Counted from the stretch's first letter, positions 32,553 to 42,971 are shown. The stretch: 64,000 bases of DNA from Capilliphycus robustus (GCF_034932365.1 NZ_JAYGHR010000011.1:1-64000); one strand, 5' to 3'. A program made the numbers and translations. Notes: generated by a model not told the origin, from the letters alone.

Positions 32553-33322
32553 GCGAAACTTGAACCCCCAAAGTCGGGCGGGACATCCTGCCAACGTCCC
32601 TGACCAACGGCCTGAATTGCTTCTTTCAAGTCAACATCTCCGGTGTATAAAGCGCGACCGACAATCGCCCCCGTTACCCCCAACGGTTCTAAGGATAACA
32701 AACTCAATAAATCAGTCACCGAACTAATTCCCCCAGAGGCGATAACAGGAATAGCGACAACGTTTGCAACTTCCCGCAGCGCCGCTTTATTTGGGCCTTG
32801 TAAAGTACCATCCCGATGAATATCAGTATAAATAATAGCACTGGCGCCTAACTGTGCCATTTGATGGGCGAGTTCAGTGGCTAATACTTCTGAAGTTTCT
32901 AGCCAACCTCTGGTGGCAACTTTACCATCACGGGCGTCAATTCCCACGACAATTTTTTCAGGGAATTCTTGACACAACTCCGCCACTAATTGGGGGTTTT
33001 CCACTGCAACCGTCCCTAAAATTGCCCGTTTTACGCCCAAATTTAACAACGTTGCAACGGTTTCTCGACTGCGTAACCCGCCGCCCACTTGTACGGGAAT
33101 ATTAACCGCATTGACAATGGCTTCTATGATATGATGATTCGTGGGTTGACCTGTTTTGGCTCCATCGAGATCAACCAAGTGTAACCAAGTTGCGCCTTGA
33201 TCTGCCCATTGTTGAGCCACTGCAACCGGATCATCGTTGAAAGTTTGGGCTTGATCGTAGTCGCCTTGATAGAGTCTCACACAACGCCCTTCGAGTAAAT
33301 CAATTGCAGGGATGACATCCAT
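32549..33322 (-). CDS. hisA: Phosphoribosylformimino-5-aminoimidazole carboxamide ribotide isomerase
   Basis: This 257-residue TIM-barrel protein is of HisA length. Diagnostic features are the N-terminal MDVIPAIDLLEGRCVRLYQGDYDQ with the catalytic Asp8, the IYTDIHRDGTLQGPN segment with the second catalytic Asp, and the phosphate-binding VQVGGGLRS and ASGGISSVTD loops. It catalyses the fourth step of histidine biosynthesis, an Amadori-type ring opening of ProFAR. It converges on the RTX gene and overlaps it by four bases. coaE lies 29 bases upstream on the same strand, so they are probably transcribed together. Confidence 0.96.
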   Translation of the reverse strand: MDVIPAIDLLEGRCVRLYQGDYDQAQTFNDDPVAVAQQWADQGATWLHLVDLDGAKTGQPTNHHIIEAIVNAVNIPVQVGGGLRSRETVATLLNLGVKRAILGTVAVENPQLVAELCQEFPEKIVVGIDARDGKVATRGWLETSEVLATELAHQMAQLGASAIIYTDIHRDGTLQGPNKAALREVANVVAIPVIASGGISSVTDLLSLLSLEPLGVTGAIVGRALYTGDVDLKEAIQAVGQGRWQDVPPDFGGSSFA

Positions 33323-33351
33323 TTGTTATTCGAGTAACAGTTAACGCTATT

Positions 33352-33957
33352 TTAGATGGTTCTGGCGATCGCCAGATCGACTTGTTGCCAGAGAACTTCC
33401 AAAGTTGAGGAGTTATCCAACACCACATCTGCCATTTTACACTTTTGCTCAAGAGGCATCTGGCTGTCAATTCTTGCTTGGGCTTGTTCGGGAGTGAGAG
33501 AACCGTTACTGCGTTGTATCAAACGTGACTGCTGTTGTTGAGGAGAACAAGAAACCACCCAAATTTCTGTCACTAAATCAGTCATTTCCGCTTCAAACAA
33601 CAGAGGAATTGCCAGAACTGCGGTAGCATTTTTATCCGCTTGATGCTGAAACTGTTGAATATTTTCGCAAAAGCGATCGCGGACAACCGGATGAATTTGC
33701 TGCTCGACCCAGTGACGTTCTGTTAAGCTACTAAAAATAATACTACCAAGTTGCGGACGATTTAAGCTACCATCAGAGAGTAAAATCTCAGTACCATACC
33801 GACCAACAAGGGCTAGCAACACAGGGGAGTTCGGTTGCACGGCTTCGCGAGAATAGACATCTGCATCCCAAATGGGGAATGAGTAGGTCTGGGCTAAGTA
33901 GTTAGAAACCGTCGTTTTTCCTGTACTAATTCCCCCAGTTAAGCCAATCAAACGCAT
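33352..33957 (-). CDS. coaE: Dephospho-CoA kinase
   Basis: This 201-residue P-loop kinase catalyses the last step of coenzyme A synthesis, ATP-dependent 3'-phosphorylation of dephospho-CoA. The Walker A motif is GLTGGISTGKTTV at the N-terminus; the family usually has GGIGSGKS. Further support comes from the DADVYSREAVQPNSP segment and the LLFEAEMTD stretch. Length is typical. It lies 29 bases upstream of hisA on the same strand. Confidence 0.93.
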   Translation of the reverse strand: MRLIGLTGGISTGKTTVSNYLAQTYSFPIWDADVYSREAVQPNSPVLLALVGRYGTEILLSDGSLNRPQLGSIIFSSLTERHWVEQQIHPVVRDRFCENIQQFQHQADKNATAVLAIPLLFEAEMTDLVTEIWVVSCSPQQQQSRLIQRSNGSLTPEQAQARIDSQMPLEQKCKMADVVLDNSSTLEVLWQQVDLAIARTI

Positions 33958-34257
33958 GATGGTGGTTTCAATCGGTTAATTTGCATCAATGGCTATTATC
34001 TACTATACCTAACGACAGCATCAAGGTAGGGTTGATCAAATTTTACCAATTTTTTCTGAAAATCAGGTTAACAGTTTGATGAACCTTACGAGAACTCCTG
34101 ATTTTAAGTATTATTGCAGATTGAACCGATAAAGAATGTAAAAATTTAACCCATTTACAGATGAAGTTTAGCAAGATTTGTGATATTAAATCAGGAGTAT
34201 CGTTGTAACTTTTACTGTTAAACTGGTTGATACGGGAATTTCCCAGGAGGATTTTAG
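33958..34257. other. Intergenic/leader region upstream of TPS-CHAT gene
   Basis: Three hundred bases between divergent coaE and the large CHAT gene. No gene is seen. A strong ribosome site, AGGAGG, at 34246-34251 serves the downstream ATG. The region is AT-rich, and promoter elements were not clear enough to call. Confidence 0.5.
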
Positions 34258-37200
34258 ATGAACCGCAGCTTAGACTTTAAGCTAGTCCTATTCTCCCTAC
34301 CGTTAACGCTCCTTTTCGTTTTGGACACTTCTGAATTTCCCGATATCGGGCGATGTAAAATCCTCTCTTCCTTCAAATCAACAAAAGTTGTTGCTCAACC
34401 GATTATTCCTGAACCCAACAGCACAAATACGGTAACAAATCAACAGGGAAATCAGACTAACATTGAAGGGGGAAAGGTGTCGGGAAATGGGGCAAATTTA
34501 TTTCATAGTTTCACGGAGTTTAATGTAGAGTCGGGACAAGTTGCAAACTTTTTATCAAACAATTCTATTCAGAATATTTTAACTCGAGTTGTCGGGGGAA
34601 ATGCTTCCGTTATTAATGGGTTAATTCAAGTGACGGGCGGAAATGCTAATTTATTTTTAATGAACCCGGCTGGGGTAATATTTGGATCAGGTGCAAGTTT
34701 AAATATTCCCGGTTCTTTTACCGTCACAACTGCGACTGGAATTGGACTCGGTTCTCATTGGTTTAACGCCATTGGAAGTAATGACTATACCAACTTAGTG
34801 GACAGTCCCAACGCTTTTCGCTTCTCAACAACCTCATCAGGAAGTATTATTAATGCAGGTCAGCTTGCAGTAGCAGCCGGAGAAAATATCAGCTTATTAG
34901 GAAATAATGTTATTAATACAGGAGAATTGAGCGCCCCTGGTGGCAAAATTACCATCGCCGCCATTCCCGGTGAACAAATTCTCCGCATCAGCCAAAGCGG
35001 ACATTTACTCAATTTAGAAGTAACAAGCGTAAACGGGGGGAGTCATTCCCCGGAAATTGCGGCTTTATCCTTACCACAACTGTTAACCGGAGGCGATCGC
35101 CACCACGCAACCGGAGTGACGGTACTGGCCGATGGTCGGGTACAATTAACAAATTCAGGAACAGAAATTCCTAATTCTAGCGGTGTCGCCGTCGTTTCAG
35201 GAAATACCACCGCAGAAGCCGGAAACGTTAATATCATCGGGGAAACCGTCGGGTTAGTCGATGCAAAAGTAGACGTTTCAGGGGTGAATGGTGGAGGTAC
35301 CGTCAGAATAGGCGGAGATCAGCGAGGAAGTGGTTTAATTCCCAATGCCAATCATACGTTTATTAATCGTAATTCCTCTATTTTAGCCAATGCCGAAGTC
35401 ACCGGAAATGCTGGACAGATTATTATTTGGTCAGACTTAGAGACTCGGTTTTTTGGGAATATTAGCGCCCAGAGTGTTACCGGAAATGGGGGATTTGCGG
35501 AAATCTCCAGTTATGGGAATTTAACCGTAGAAGGAAACGTCGATTTGCGAGGGGTAAATGGAAGTGTTGGAACGTTGCTTTTAGATCCCCTTAATATTAC
35601 CATTATTGATGGAAATGAAGCAATAGAAAATGAAAATTCTCTGCGAGATAATCAAATTTTAGCCGAGAATAATCCTTCAGAGTTTACCATTTCAGAAACC
35701 ACGTTAGAACGAATTGGGGAAACTGCCGATATTGTTTTAGAAGCGCGAGATAATATTACGATTAATGACCTTGCAGACAATCAACTGAATTTTCAAGCTT
35801 CAACCGGATCAGTCACGTTTACCGCCGATGCAGATGGGGATGGAACCGGATCATTTGTTATGAGTTCTGATGATACCATTCAAACGGCTGGCGGGTCTAT
35901 TACCATTACGGGAGTGGATATTGAAATTGGCGAGATTTCAACCAATGGCGGTAATATTTTTCTAAGTTCGGATTTTAATGGAAAGATTGAAACAGGTCAA
36001 CTTTCTGCCGCTAATACTTTGGGGGAGGGTGGAAATATTACAATCACAACAAATCAAGGAGAAATTTCGACCGCCGATTTACAAACCAATGGTTTAAATA
36101 GTAGTGGGAATATTAATCTTGAGAGTGGAAATAGCATTAAAACAGGTGAAGTTTCGACTCAAACCTTGAATTCTACTTCGGGTAAAGCGGGTGATGTGAC
36201 TGTGAATGCCGTTGAAAATATTGAGATTGATTTAATCAATACTTCGGGTTCGCAGCAAGCGGGAAATATTACGATTAATAGTCAAGAAGGAAATATTAAT
36301 TTCTCATCCGATTCTTATAGTTTAGATGCGACTTCTGCTGAGGGAACGGGCGGAAATATTGAGATTCAGACCTCTCAAAGCTTGAGTTTAAATTCAGTTA
36401 ATGCCAAGGGAAGAAGTGCCGGAGGAAATATTAATTTAGAAGCCGAAGTCGAACTTTCTGCGGAAACCATTCGGACAGGTTCATTTGATAATAACAGCCA
36501 ACAAGGGTCAGGGGAAAACTCAGCCAGTTTAAACGGGAATATTACCCTCACCAGTGATGAGATTAACCTCACCAATCTAGTAGAAGGAACGGGAATTTTA
36601 ATTCTACAACCCGCAACAGATGCCCAGGATATTATGATTGCAAATCGCAGTAATAATTCTGGCTTAACCTTGAATTTGACAAGCGATGAAATGTCAACTC
36701 TCCAAGATGGTTTTTCTCAAATTATTATCGGCAGACCTGATAGTAAAGGAACGATTTCAATTGTTGGAAATGTGACGGTTCAAGACCCAATTTTGATTCA
36801 ATCTCCTTTTGGTCGAATTAATATGGGAACAACTTCATCCGGTAGTCCTTATACGCTGACGGGGGTAGATAATGCTAGTTTGACCTTAAATGCGTTGAAT
36901 GATATTAGCTTGGGAAATTTGATGACAAATGGTCAAGATATTACAATCACCAGTCAGTCAGGACGAATTATTTCCCGACAAATTCAAAATACAGGAAACC
37001 AAGCAGCAACAATACAATTAACAGCCAATGAGATTGATTTCGTTGGTGGAAATAACTCCATTATTGGGAATGGGTTTTTAGTCTTACAACCCTACAATAA
37101 CCGACAAGCAATTACGTTAGGAAATGAGGGAAATACAGAGGCTTTAGAATTGAGTGGGACAGACTTAAATGCACTCGCCAATGGGTTTGAATTGATTACA

Positions 37201-39651
37201 ATTGGTCGGGAAAATAGCAGCAGTCCTCTGACAATAGCGGGAGATATTACCTTTCGTGATCCCGTGATTTTGCAAGCACCTAATTTTCCCGGTTTTGTCG
37301 TTGCACAAGGAAGTATTACAGGGGTTGATAATGCAAGTATTCAAATCAAAGCCGATGGAAACCTATTTCTCAGCAATATTAATACCACAGGTCAAACGTT
37401 GCAATTAACCAGTACAAGCGGTCAAATTACCACCGGAAATTTACAATCTGAGGCTGAGATTAATCTGCAAGCCGCAGAAGCCATTGAAACCGGAAATATC
37501 CGCATTTCCTCAAATTCTGTGTCCAATTCAGCCCTAGAAAATCCACAAGTAAATCTCGTCAGTCAACAGAGTAATATCATTGTTAGAGGGAATATTAGCA
37601 CCAATCAAAATAGCAATCAGACAGGTGTAAATATTCGGGCAAATGGTAGCATACAAACCAGTAATATAACTTCAAATCAAGACATTAACTTAACCAGTCA
37701 ACAGGGTGAAATTGTTACGGGAAATCTAACATCAGCCACAACAGAAGATGCAGGAAATATTACCCTTCAGTCCGGCGATCGCATTAAAACAGGAACCTTA
37801 GAAGCCCGTTCTTCTCAGGGAAATGGGGGAAATATTCGCTTAGTTTCTCCTAATGATATTGAAGTCATTTCGATTAACACAGAAGCCGCTAAAACCGGAG
37901 GAAATATTGAAATTAATACCCAGCGTTTCTTTCGGGCAACCGGAACATTTACAGCCGCAAATCAAATAGAAGCGAGTTTATCTGCCATTGGTTTTGATGA
38001 AGCAGGAAACATCATTTTACCGCAATCTACAAGCAACATCTTTGAGATTGGCGATCCGAGTTTAAACGGTACAGTTGGGGCAATTACCAATGGAGAAATA
38101 ACAGCCTTACCTACTGCAAATAACTCTGTAAATCCTCCTCAAAAACCCGAATCTAATCAAGATGATATTCCGACAGAAAATCCAAATCAATCCTCAGAAA
38201 ATCAAGAACCCGTTATTCAAGATAATGTACTACAACCCACAACCGAAAATCCCTCTACCCCTTCCGGTGAGGTTCCAAGCAGTGAAGATTTAGATTCATC
38301 AACAAATGTGATTACAGAAGAGGGAAATTTAGGTAATAACGAAGAATTATCTCAAAATATTGAAAATATTCCGATTCAACTCCAAGGAACAACGATTTCA
38401 GCCGATCAAATGGCGACATCTTCCTTGACGTCATCCGTCTTACAAATTGATTTATTTCGCGGTCAGGAATTTATTAAATATTTTGGTGAAAACCTCAATA
38501 AAAATCCAGTTAGTGATCAAAGTATTCGTCAGACTCTCAGCGATATTACTAAACTAACAGGACATAAACCTGCTATTGTTTATGTTTCCATACAAGCCAA
38601 TCAATTAGAAATGCGATTAGTTTTACCCGATGGTCAACCTTTATTTAAAAGTACCCACATCAAACGAGAAGAACTGTTAAAAGTGGTTCGAGAGTTTAGC
38701 AATCAAATTAGAACCCCAAAGAGTTTAAGTGATACTGAATATAAAATTACCGGAAAAAAACTCTATGATTGGTTGATTTTACCCTTAAAAACTGAGTTAG
38801 AAAAACATCAAGTTAAAACGTTAATTTTTTCGATGGATGCGGGGTTAAGAACCTTACCCATTGCTGCATTATACGACGGCGAAAAGTTTCTCTTAGAAAA
38901 TTATAGTTTAGCTTTAATTCCCAGTTTGAGTTTAACCGATACCAGCTATGTTAACCTGAAAAACTCAAAAGTTCTGGCGATGGGAGCGTCCAAATTTACC
39001 GACCCCACTCAAGCCCCCCTGCCTGCTGTTCCCGTTGAATTGAGTTTAATTGTACAGGAAAATCAATGGCCGGGTCAATCTTTTCTCAATGAAGAATTTA
39101 CCATTGATAATCTCACCAGCCAACGCAAACAAAAACAATTTGATATTATTCATTTAGCCACGCATGGGGAGTTTTTAGCAGGGGGTGCAAACCGTTCTTA
39201 TATTCAATTTTGGGATCAAAAATTATGGTTAGATGAACTGCGTCAGTTACGCTTAGATCAACCAACCGTCGAACTATTAGTCTTGAGTTCTTGTACCACC
39301 GCAGTCGGCGATGAAGATGCCGAATTAGGCTTTGCAGGACTCGCCATTCAAGCGGGTGTTAAATCAGCCCTCGCGAGTTTGTGGTACGTCAGTGATGTGG
39401 GAACCTTGGGACTGATGAGTACATTTTATGATGCGTTGTTACAGAGTCCCATTAAAGCAGAAGCCCTCAGACAAGCTCAACTGGCAATGTTAGAAGGGAA
39501 AGTTCGTTTAGAAGATGGAAAATTAGTCTATCAGAAAAAGACCATTACCGCAGATGTGGAGTTACCCCCAGAAATTGCCGTTCAAGGTGATGTTAGCCTA
39601 AATCATCCGTTTTACTGGGCAGGTTTTACTCTCATCGGTAGCCCTTGGTAA
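34258..39651 (+). CDS. Secreted filamentous-hemagglutinin-type protein with C-terminal CHAT domain
   Basis: This is 1,797 residues. An N-terminal signal region is followed by a TPS/hemagglutination-activity domain (about 50-180): GNQTNIEGGKVSGNGANLFHSF, then NGLIQVTGGNANLFLMNPAGVIFG. A long beta-helix-like repeat part continues to about residue 1,260, and a Pro/Asn/Ser/Glu-rich linker covers about 1,280-1,390. A C-terminal CHAT domain has IIHLATHGEF (His) and LLVLSSCTTAVGD (Cys). It would be exported by a two-partner outer-membrane transporter, not found in this window. A caspase-like peptidase on a secreted stalk could be used in surface or intercellular contact; this is inferred. Confidence 0.9.
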   Translation: MNRSLDFKLVLFSLPLTLLFVLDTSEFPDIGRCKILSSFKSTKVVAQPIIPEPNSTNTVTNQQGNQTNIEGGKVSGNGANLFHSFTEFNVESGQVANFLSNNSIQNILTRVVGGNASVINGLIQVTGGNANLFLMNPAGVIFGSGASLNIPGSFTVTTATGIGLGSHWFNAIGSNDYTNLVDSPNAFRFSTTSSGSIINAGQLAVAAGENISLLGNNVINTGELSAPGGKITIAAIPGEQILRISQSGHLLNLEVTSVNGGSHSPEIAALSLPQLLTGGDRHHATGVTVLADGRVQLTNSGTEIPNSSGVAVVSGNTTAEAGNVNIIGETVGLVDAKVDVSGVNGGGTVRIGGDQRGSGLIPNANHTFINRNSSILANAEVTGNAGQIIIWSDLETRFFGNISAQSVTGNGGFAEISSYGNLTVEGNVDLRGVNGSVGTLLLDPLNITIIDGNEAIENENSLRDNQILAENNPSEFTISETTLERIGETADIVLEARDNITINDLADNQLNFQASTGSVTFTADADGDGTGSFVMSSDDTIQTAGGSITITGVDIEIGEISTNGGNIFLSSDFNGKIETGQLSAANTLGEGGNITITTNQGEISTADLQTNGLNSSGNINLESGNSIKTGEVSTQTLNSTSGKAGDVTVNAVENIEIDLINTSGSQQAGNITINSQEGNINFSSDSYSLDATSAEGTGGNIEIQTSQSLSLNSVNAKGRSAGGNINLEAEVELSAETIRTGSFDNNSQQGSGENSASLNGNITLTSDEINLTNLVEGTGILILQPATDAQDIMIANRSNNSGLTLNLTSDEMSTLQDGFSQIIIGRPDSKGTISIVGNVTVQDPILIQSPFGRINMGTTSSGSPYTLTGVDNASLTLNALNDISLGNLMTNGQDITITSQSGRIISRQIQNTGNQAATIQLTANEIDFVGGNNSIIGNGFLVLQPYNNRQAITLGNEGNTEALELSGTDLNALANGFELITIGRENSSSPLTIAGDITFRDPVILQAPNFPGFVVAQGSITGVDNASIQIKADGNLFLSNINTTGQTLQLTSTSGQITTGNLQSEAEINLQAAEAIETGNIRISSNSVSNSALENPQVNLVSQQSNIIVRGNISTNQNSNQTGVNIRANGSIQTSNITSNQDINLTSQQGEIVTGNLTSATTEDAGNITLQSGDRIKTGTLEARSSQGNGGNIRLVSPNDIEVISINTEAAKTGGNIEINTQRFFRATGTFTAANQIEASLSAIGFDEAGNIILPQSTSNIFEIGDPSLNGTVGAITNGEITALPTANNSVNPPQKPESNQDDIPTENPNQSSENQEPVIQDNVLQPTTENPSTPSGEVPSSEDLDSSTNVITEEGNLGNNEELSQNIENIPIQLQGTTISADQMATSSLTSSVLQIDLFRGQEFIKYFGENLNKNPVSDQSIRQTLSDITKLTGHKPAIVYVSIQANQLEMRLVLPDGQPLFKSTHIKREELLKVVREFSNQIRTPKSLSDTEYKITGKKLYDWLILPLKTELEKHQVKTLIFSMDAGLRTLPIAALYDGEKFLLENYSLALIPSLSLTDTSYVNLKNSKVLAMGASKFTDPTQAPLPAVPVELSLIVQENQWPGQSFLNEEFTIDNLTSQRKQKQFDIIHLATHGEFLAGGANRSYIQFWDQKLWLDELRQLRLDQPTVELLVLSSCTTAVGDEDAELGFAGLAIQAGVKSALASLWYVSDVGTLGLMSTFYDALLQSPIKAEALRQAQLAMLEGKVRLEDGKLVYQKKTITADVELPPEIAVQGDVSLNHPFYWAGFTLIGSPW

Positions 39652-39712
39652 TCTTAGCAAAATCCAAAAATCTTCGTGTCGAGCGTGTCGAGCGTGGTGA
39701 GTTTCTTCACAC

Positions 39713-39744
39713 AAAAAAACGGGCTAACCCGTATGGTTAACCCG
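39713..39744 (-). terminator. Rho-independent terminator of ycf35 gene
   Basis: Read on the minus strand, CGGGTTAACC and GGTTAGCCCG pair (one G-T wobble) around a short loop and are followed by seven T residues. It lies about 25 bases after the ycf35 stop. It also separates that gene from the convergent CHAT gene. Confidence 0.85.
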
Positions 39745-39768
39745 CAAGCTTGGGAACGCTCAGAGCGA

Positions 39769-40122
39769 CTATTTTTGAACGATCAATTTAACGTTTGCAT
39801 TTTGCAGACCACGCTGCTTAACTTCAGACAGAGTTTTGTTAACAGCGTATTTTTGGTTGATTGCATTGATCAATTCAGTTTGGTTGTGCTTTTTAGCAAC
39901 GCCCCACAGGTCAGCGATCAGGTCAAAAGTACCATCGCTATTGCGAGACCAACCTAAATCATATTCGCCTTCGAGAACTGCAACTAAGTCAGCGCGTACA
40001 CGTTGGCCGTTGTAGCCACGAACATCTGCGTTGCTTTTAACAGAGATCCCTAAATCGCGTAAAGAAGTCTTCAGGATTTCGGCATCAGAGATTTTGGTAC
40101 GCAGAGTGCTGAAATGAGACAT
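39769..40122 (-). CDS. ycf35: Ycf35/DUF1257 family protein
   Basis: This 117-residue protein matches the DUF1257 family, encoded in cyanobacterial and some algal chloroplast genomes. Features are the start MSHFSTLRTKISDAEILKTSL, the middle DLGWSRNSDGTFDLIADLWG and the basic end. The function is not established; a link to photosynthesis or nucleic-acid handling has been suggested. A ribosome site (AGGAGG) precedes the start. It follows ycf46 by 171 bases on the same strand and ends in its own terminator. Confidence 0.88.
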   Translation of the reverse strand: MSHFSTLRTKISDAEILKTSLRDLGISVKSNADVRGYNGQRVRADLVAVLEGEYDLGWSRNSDGTFDLIADLWGVAKKHNQTELINAINQKYAVNKTLSEVKQRGLQNANVKLIVQK

Positions 40123-40293
40123 TGTGATATCCTCCTAGTGGAACTGAAAACGAAACAACAACGGTTTTGGCTTTTAACGGATGCCCTCTTGAACTTGTAG
40201 CGTAGACGCTGATGACAAGAGCGGCGTTCTTTCTAGAAACTGCTAGCCTTTAATGTGCTAGCCTTTCCTCCTGTTTGGACCAGGAGAAAGCTT

Positions 40294-41814
40294 TTAAAAT
40301 TCCATACGCTGATATTCAGCGACGGAAGATGCAGCTGGCCGCGCCCTCTGACGAGCCCAATCGCGCAGGGCAGTCACTTGTTCGTTCATCGTTTTCGACA
40401 GAGGTAGTGTCGCTTTAATGGCGGCGATGATATCAAGCTGCGTAAACTCTCGATCTTGAGCAAAAGCTTCGTACATTGCAGCGACGAGCGCTTGCTCAAT
40501 TTCTGCCCCAGAGAACCCTTCAGAAACTGTAGACAACTGATCTAAGTCGAAGCGGTCAATTTCTGAACGTCGTTTGGACAGGTGAATTTTGAAAATATCT
40601 TGCCGTTCCTCTTTGGTGGGAAGGTCAACGAAGAAAATCTCATCAAATCGTCCTTTCCGCAAGAACTCTCCCGGTAGCCGTTCAACACGGTTGGCTGTCG
40701 CCATCACAAACACAGGTGAGGATTTTTCTTGCATCCAGGTGAGGAATGAACCAAAAATCCGGCTAGATGTTCCGCCATCCGAATCGGCTGAACCTGAACC
40801 GCCTGCGAAGGACTTGTCTAACTCATCGATAAACAGAATCGCGGGTGAAATGGATTCTGCTGTTTTCAATGCGTTTCGCAAGTTCGCCTCAGAGCGACCC
40901 ACCATTGAGCCATCATAGACTCGGCCCATGTCCAATCTCAGCAGGGGTAAACCCCATAACCGAGAGGTGGTTTTCGCAATTAGAGACTTTCCACAACCGG
41001 GTATCCCTAATATCAGCATTCCTTTGGGCTGTGGTAAACCGTACTCTCTGGCTCGTTCGGTAAACGCATTAGAGCGTTGTTTTAACCAGCGTTTGAGTTC
41101 TTCTAAGCCTCCAACCGCATCAATCGTTTCATCCACATCGATATACTCTAATATTCCGTTGCGCCGAATTAGCTGCTTTTTCTCGGATAAGACAATATCG
41201 ACTTCTGTTTCTGTTAAACGACTAGCGGTGACGTAAGCTTTACGGTAAACTTTCTCCGCCTCATCTCGGGTTAACCCGAGCGTTGCTTTTAACAACTTCT
41301 CCCGTGTTTCTGTACTGATTTTCCGGGAACGGGTTTGCTCTAACTGAGCCGATAACACCTGGTTAAGCTCCTTCATATCGGGTAGAGCGAAGTCTAAAAC
41401 AACAACTTCTTTCTCTAGCTCGATGGGGATTTCTTGTACCGGAGACATCAAAATGATAGTCTTGTTGGTGTCTTTAAAACTGGCGATCGCATCCCGCAAA
41501 CACCGGGTCACTTCTGGAGAATCCTTGAAGGGATGCAAATCTTTGAAAATGTAAATACTGCCGCTAACATTGGGTTCTCGATGCCGAATTACCCATTCAA
41601 CTGCCGCCTGGGGAGAAACCGTATTTGACTGAACAGTTGTGCGCGGTTGATCGTATTTGACTAAGCCACGGGTAACTGTCCATATATAAACTTCTCGCTG
41701 ACGCTTGGCTTGTGCGATTTTGGCGATTGTCTGCTCAGACCGCTCCTCCTCGGATGTGACGAGGTAGATCAGAGGATATCGAGCTTCAATTAAGATTCCT
41801 AATTCTTCTTGCAT
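40294..41814 (-). CDS. ycf46: AAA+ ATPase Ycf46
   Basis: This is about 506 residues. It contains a C-terminal AAA+ module: Walker A PGCGKSLIAKTTS, Walker B AILFIDELDKSF and the arginine-finger stretch EFLRKGRFDEIFFVDLP. The N-terminal region begins MQEELGILIEARYPLIYLVTS. Ycf46 is conserved in cyanobacteria and in some algal plastids; a role in regulating inorganic carbon use and photosynthesis has been suggested. The start is set at the ATG at 41814, with GAGG upstream. An earlier in-frame start at 41877 is possible. ycf35 is next on the same strand. Confidence 0.9.
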   Translation of the reverse strand: MQEELGILIEARYPLIYLVTSEEERSEQTIAKIAQAKRQREVYIWTVTRGLVKYDQPRTTVQSNTVSPQAAVEWVIRHREPNVSGSIYIFKDLHPFKDSPEVTRCLRDAIASFKDTNKTIILMSPVQEIPIELEKEVVVLDFALPDMKELNQVLSAQLEQTRSRKISTETREKLLKATLGLTRDEAEKVYRKAYVTASRLTETEVDIVLSEKKQLIRRNGILEYIDVDETIDAVGGLEELKRWLKQRSNAFTERAREYGLPQPKGMLILGIPGCGKSLIAKTTSRLWGLPLLRLDMGRVYDGSMVGRSEANLRNALKTAESISPAILFIDELDKSFAGGSGSADSDGGTSSRIFGSFLTWMQEKSSPVFVMATANRVERLPGEFLRKGRFDEIFFVDLPTKEERQDIFKIHLSKRRSEIDRFDLDQLSTVSEGFSGAEIEQALVAAMYEAFAQDREFTQLDIIAAIKATLPLSKTMNEQVTALRDWARQRARPAASSVAEYQRMEF

Positions 41815-41929
41815 AGTCCTCGATCCATTAGAGACGGTACAACATTTGGTGTGAAGGATTAATTTTAACTCTTTCACTCAAATCTGAACACGACAGGAGC
41901 GCCCAAACTGCGATCGAGAGTTTATTGAA

Positions 41930-42280
41930 CTAACAGGGAACCAGCTTTTCTTCTCCTTGTTGAGCTGGGGGAGTATCAACCTGTTGCACCTGTTGAAGAT
42001 CCAGTTGATCTTCGGTTAGTATGCTGGGTTGGTTTCTCAGTGAAACTAACTCACCATCCCTGATAACAACAGAATTGGCACATTCGGGACAAGAATATAC
42101 CCGATGAGTTTGCCCATGCGATGCTTCCAATTCATCCACTACCTCTGGATTATTGAGATAGAAAATAATTGCTTTTTCAGCTAGAGAAGACATCGGTTCA
42201 GATTCAACTGCCGCTTTAATTTTGAGTTTGCGATGCAGTTGGGGCGGAATATATAACGTTACCTTTTGCTTGCTTTGCAT
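41930..42280 (-). CDS. Ribbon-helix-helix protein with zinc ribbon-like Cys pair
   Basis: This is 116 residues. The N-terminus KQKVTLYIPPQLHRKLKIKAA is a ribbon-helix-helix DNA-binding type, as in CopG or Arc. A single CPEC pair at about residue 74 suggests a metal site. The end is rich in Gln and Glu. It may be a small transcription regulator or an antitoxin-like protein without a visible toxin. It lies upstream of ycf46 on the same strand with a gap of about 115 bases. Confidence 0.65.
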   Translation of the reverse strand: MQSKQKVTLYIPPQLHRKLKIKAAVESEPMSSLAEKAIIFYLNNPEVVDELEASHGQTHRVYSCPECANSVVIRDGELVSLRNQPSILTEDQLDLQQVQQVDTPPAQQGEEKLVPC

Positions 42281-42494
42281 AGGACAGTGAACTTGTGTAC
42301 CCGGGTATGTATTTAAAGATAAAGGTATTTCTCAAAGATGTCAAGACGTTATGCTGCTATAGCGCTGTTTTTTTAACATTTCGTTACATTATGCTTCAAC
42401 TAAATCCCCTCAAACCCTTATTAGACTAGCATTTGAGCTATTTATTCTTGAGCGGGTCATAGGTTAAGCTGAAGGAAGAAGCTTTGGTAAGCTC

Positions 42495-42929
42495 ATGATG
42501 GATAAAACAACTCCCCGCAAATCCCGAAAAACCGCAGTTATTACCCTCGTTTTGATCGCATCAGTCGGTCTGAAAGCCTGCGAATCTTCTAATAAAAGAC
42601 GAGAAGTGTACCGCAACCTGCCAGACTGTCAGCAAGAATGGGGTAAACCCGAACTCTGTGAACCCATTACCGATAACTCCTATCCCGTCGGTTATTATTA
42701 CGGCCCCTACTACCGATATCGTAACGGCAACTACTATTATTACCGCACCTACAACAGTCCTCCTCGCGTGATTCCTGTTAACGCTGGAGTTAGAACCAGC
42801 CCTCCACCTCGTTCCGGTTTATTCGGTCGTTCAAGTTCCCCGAACCGCTCCCGTTCATCCGTTGGGAATACTAGACGAGGAGGGTTTGGTTCAGGAGGAC
42901 GAGTGGGTACTGGGAGCCGAGGCGGTTAA
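42495..42929 (+). CDS. DUF1190-like (YgiB-type) lipoprotein
   Basis: This is 144 residues. An N-terminal hydrophobic stretch ends at GLKACESS, which is like a lipobox with an unusual Lys at -2. A Tyr-rich middle (YYYGPYYRYRNGNYYYY) follows, then an Arg/Ser/Gly-rich end with GGFGSGGRVG. This matches DUF1190/YgiB proteins, which have a similar Cys-anchored start, a DC...C motif and a final RGGFG segment. In E. coli ygiB lies in an operon with ygiC, encoding a glutathionylspermidine-synthase-like protein. The same order is seen here, with a 42-base gap. Confidence 0.7.
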   Translation: MMDKTTPRKSRKTAVITLVLIASVGLKACESSNKRREVYRNLPDCQQEWGKPELCEPITDNSYPVGYYYGPYYRYRNGNYYYYRTYNSPPRVIPVNAGVRTSPPPRSGLFGRSSSPNRSRSSVGNTRRGGFGSGGRVGTGSRGG

Positions 42930-42971
42930 CACCTGTTTAAGTCTTAAAAATTTACCAATAAAAGGTTTTGT

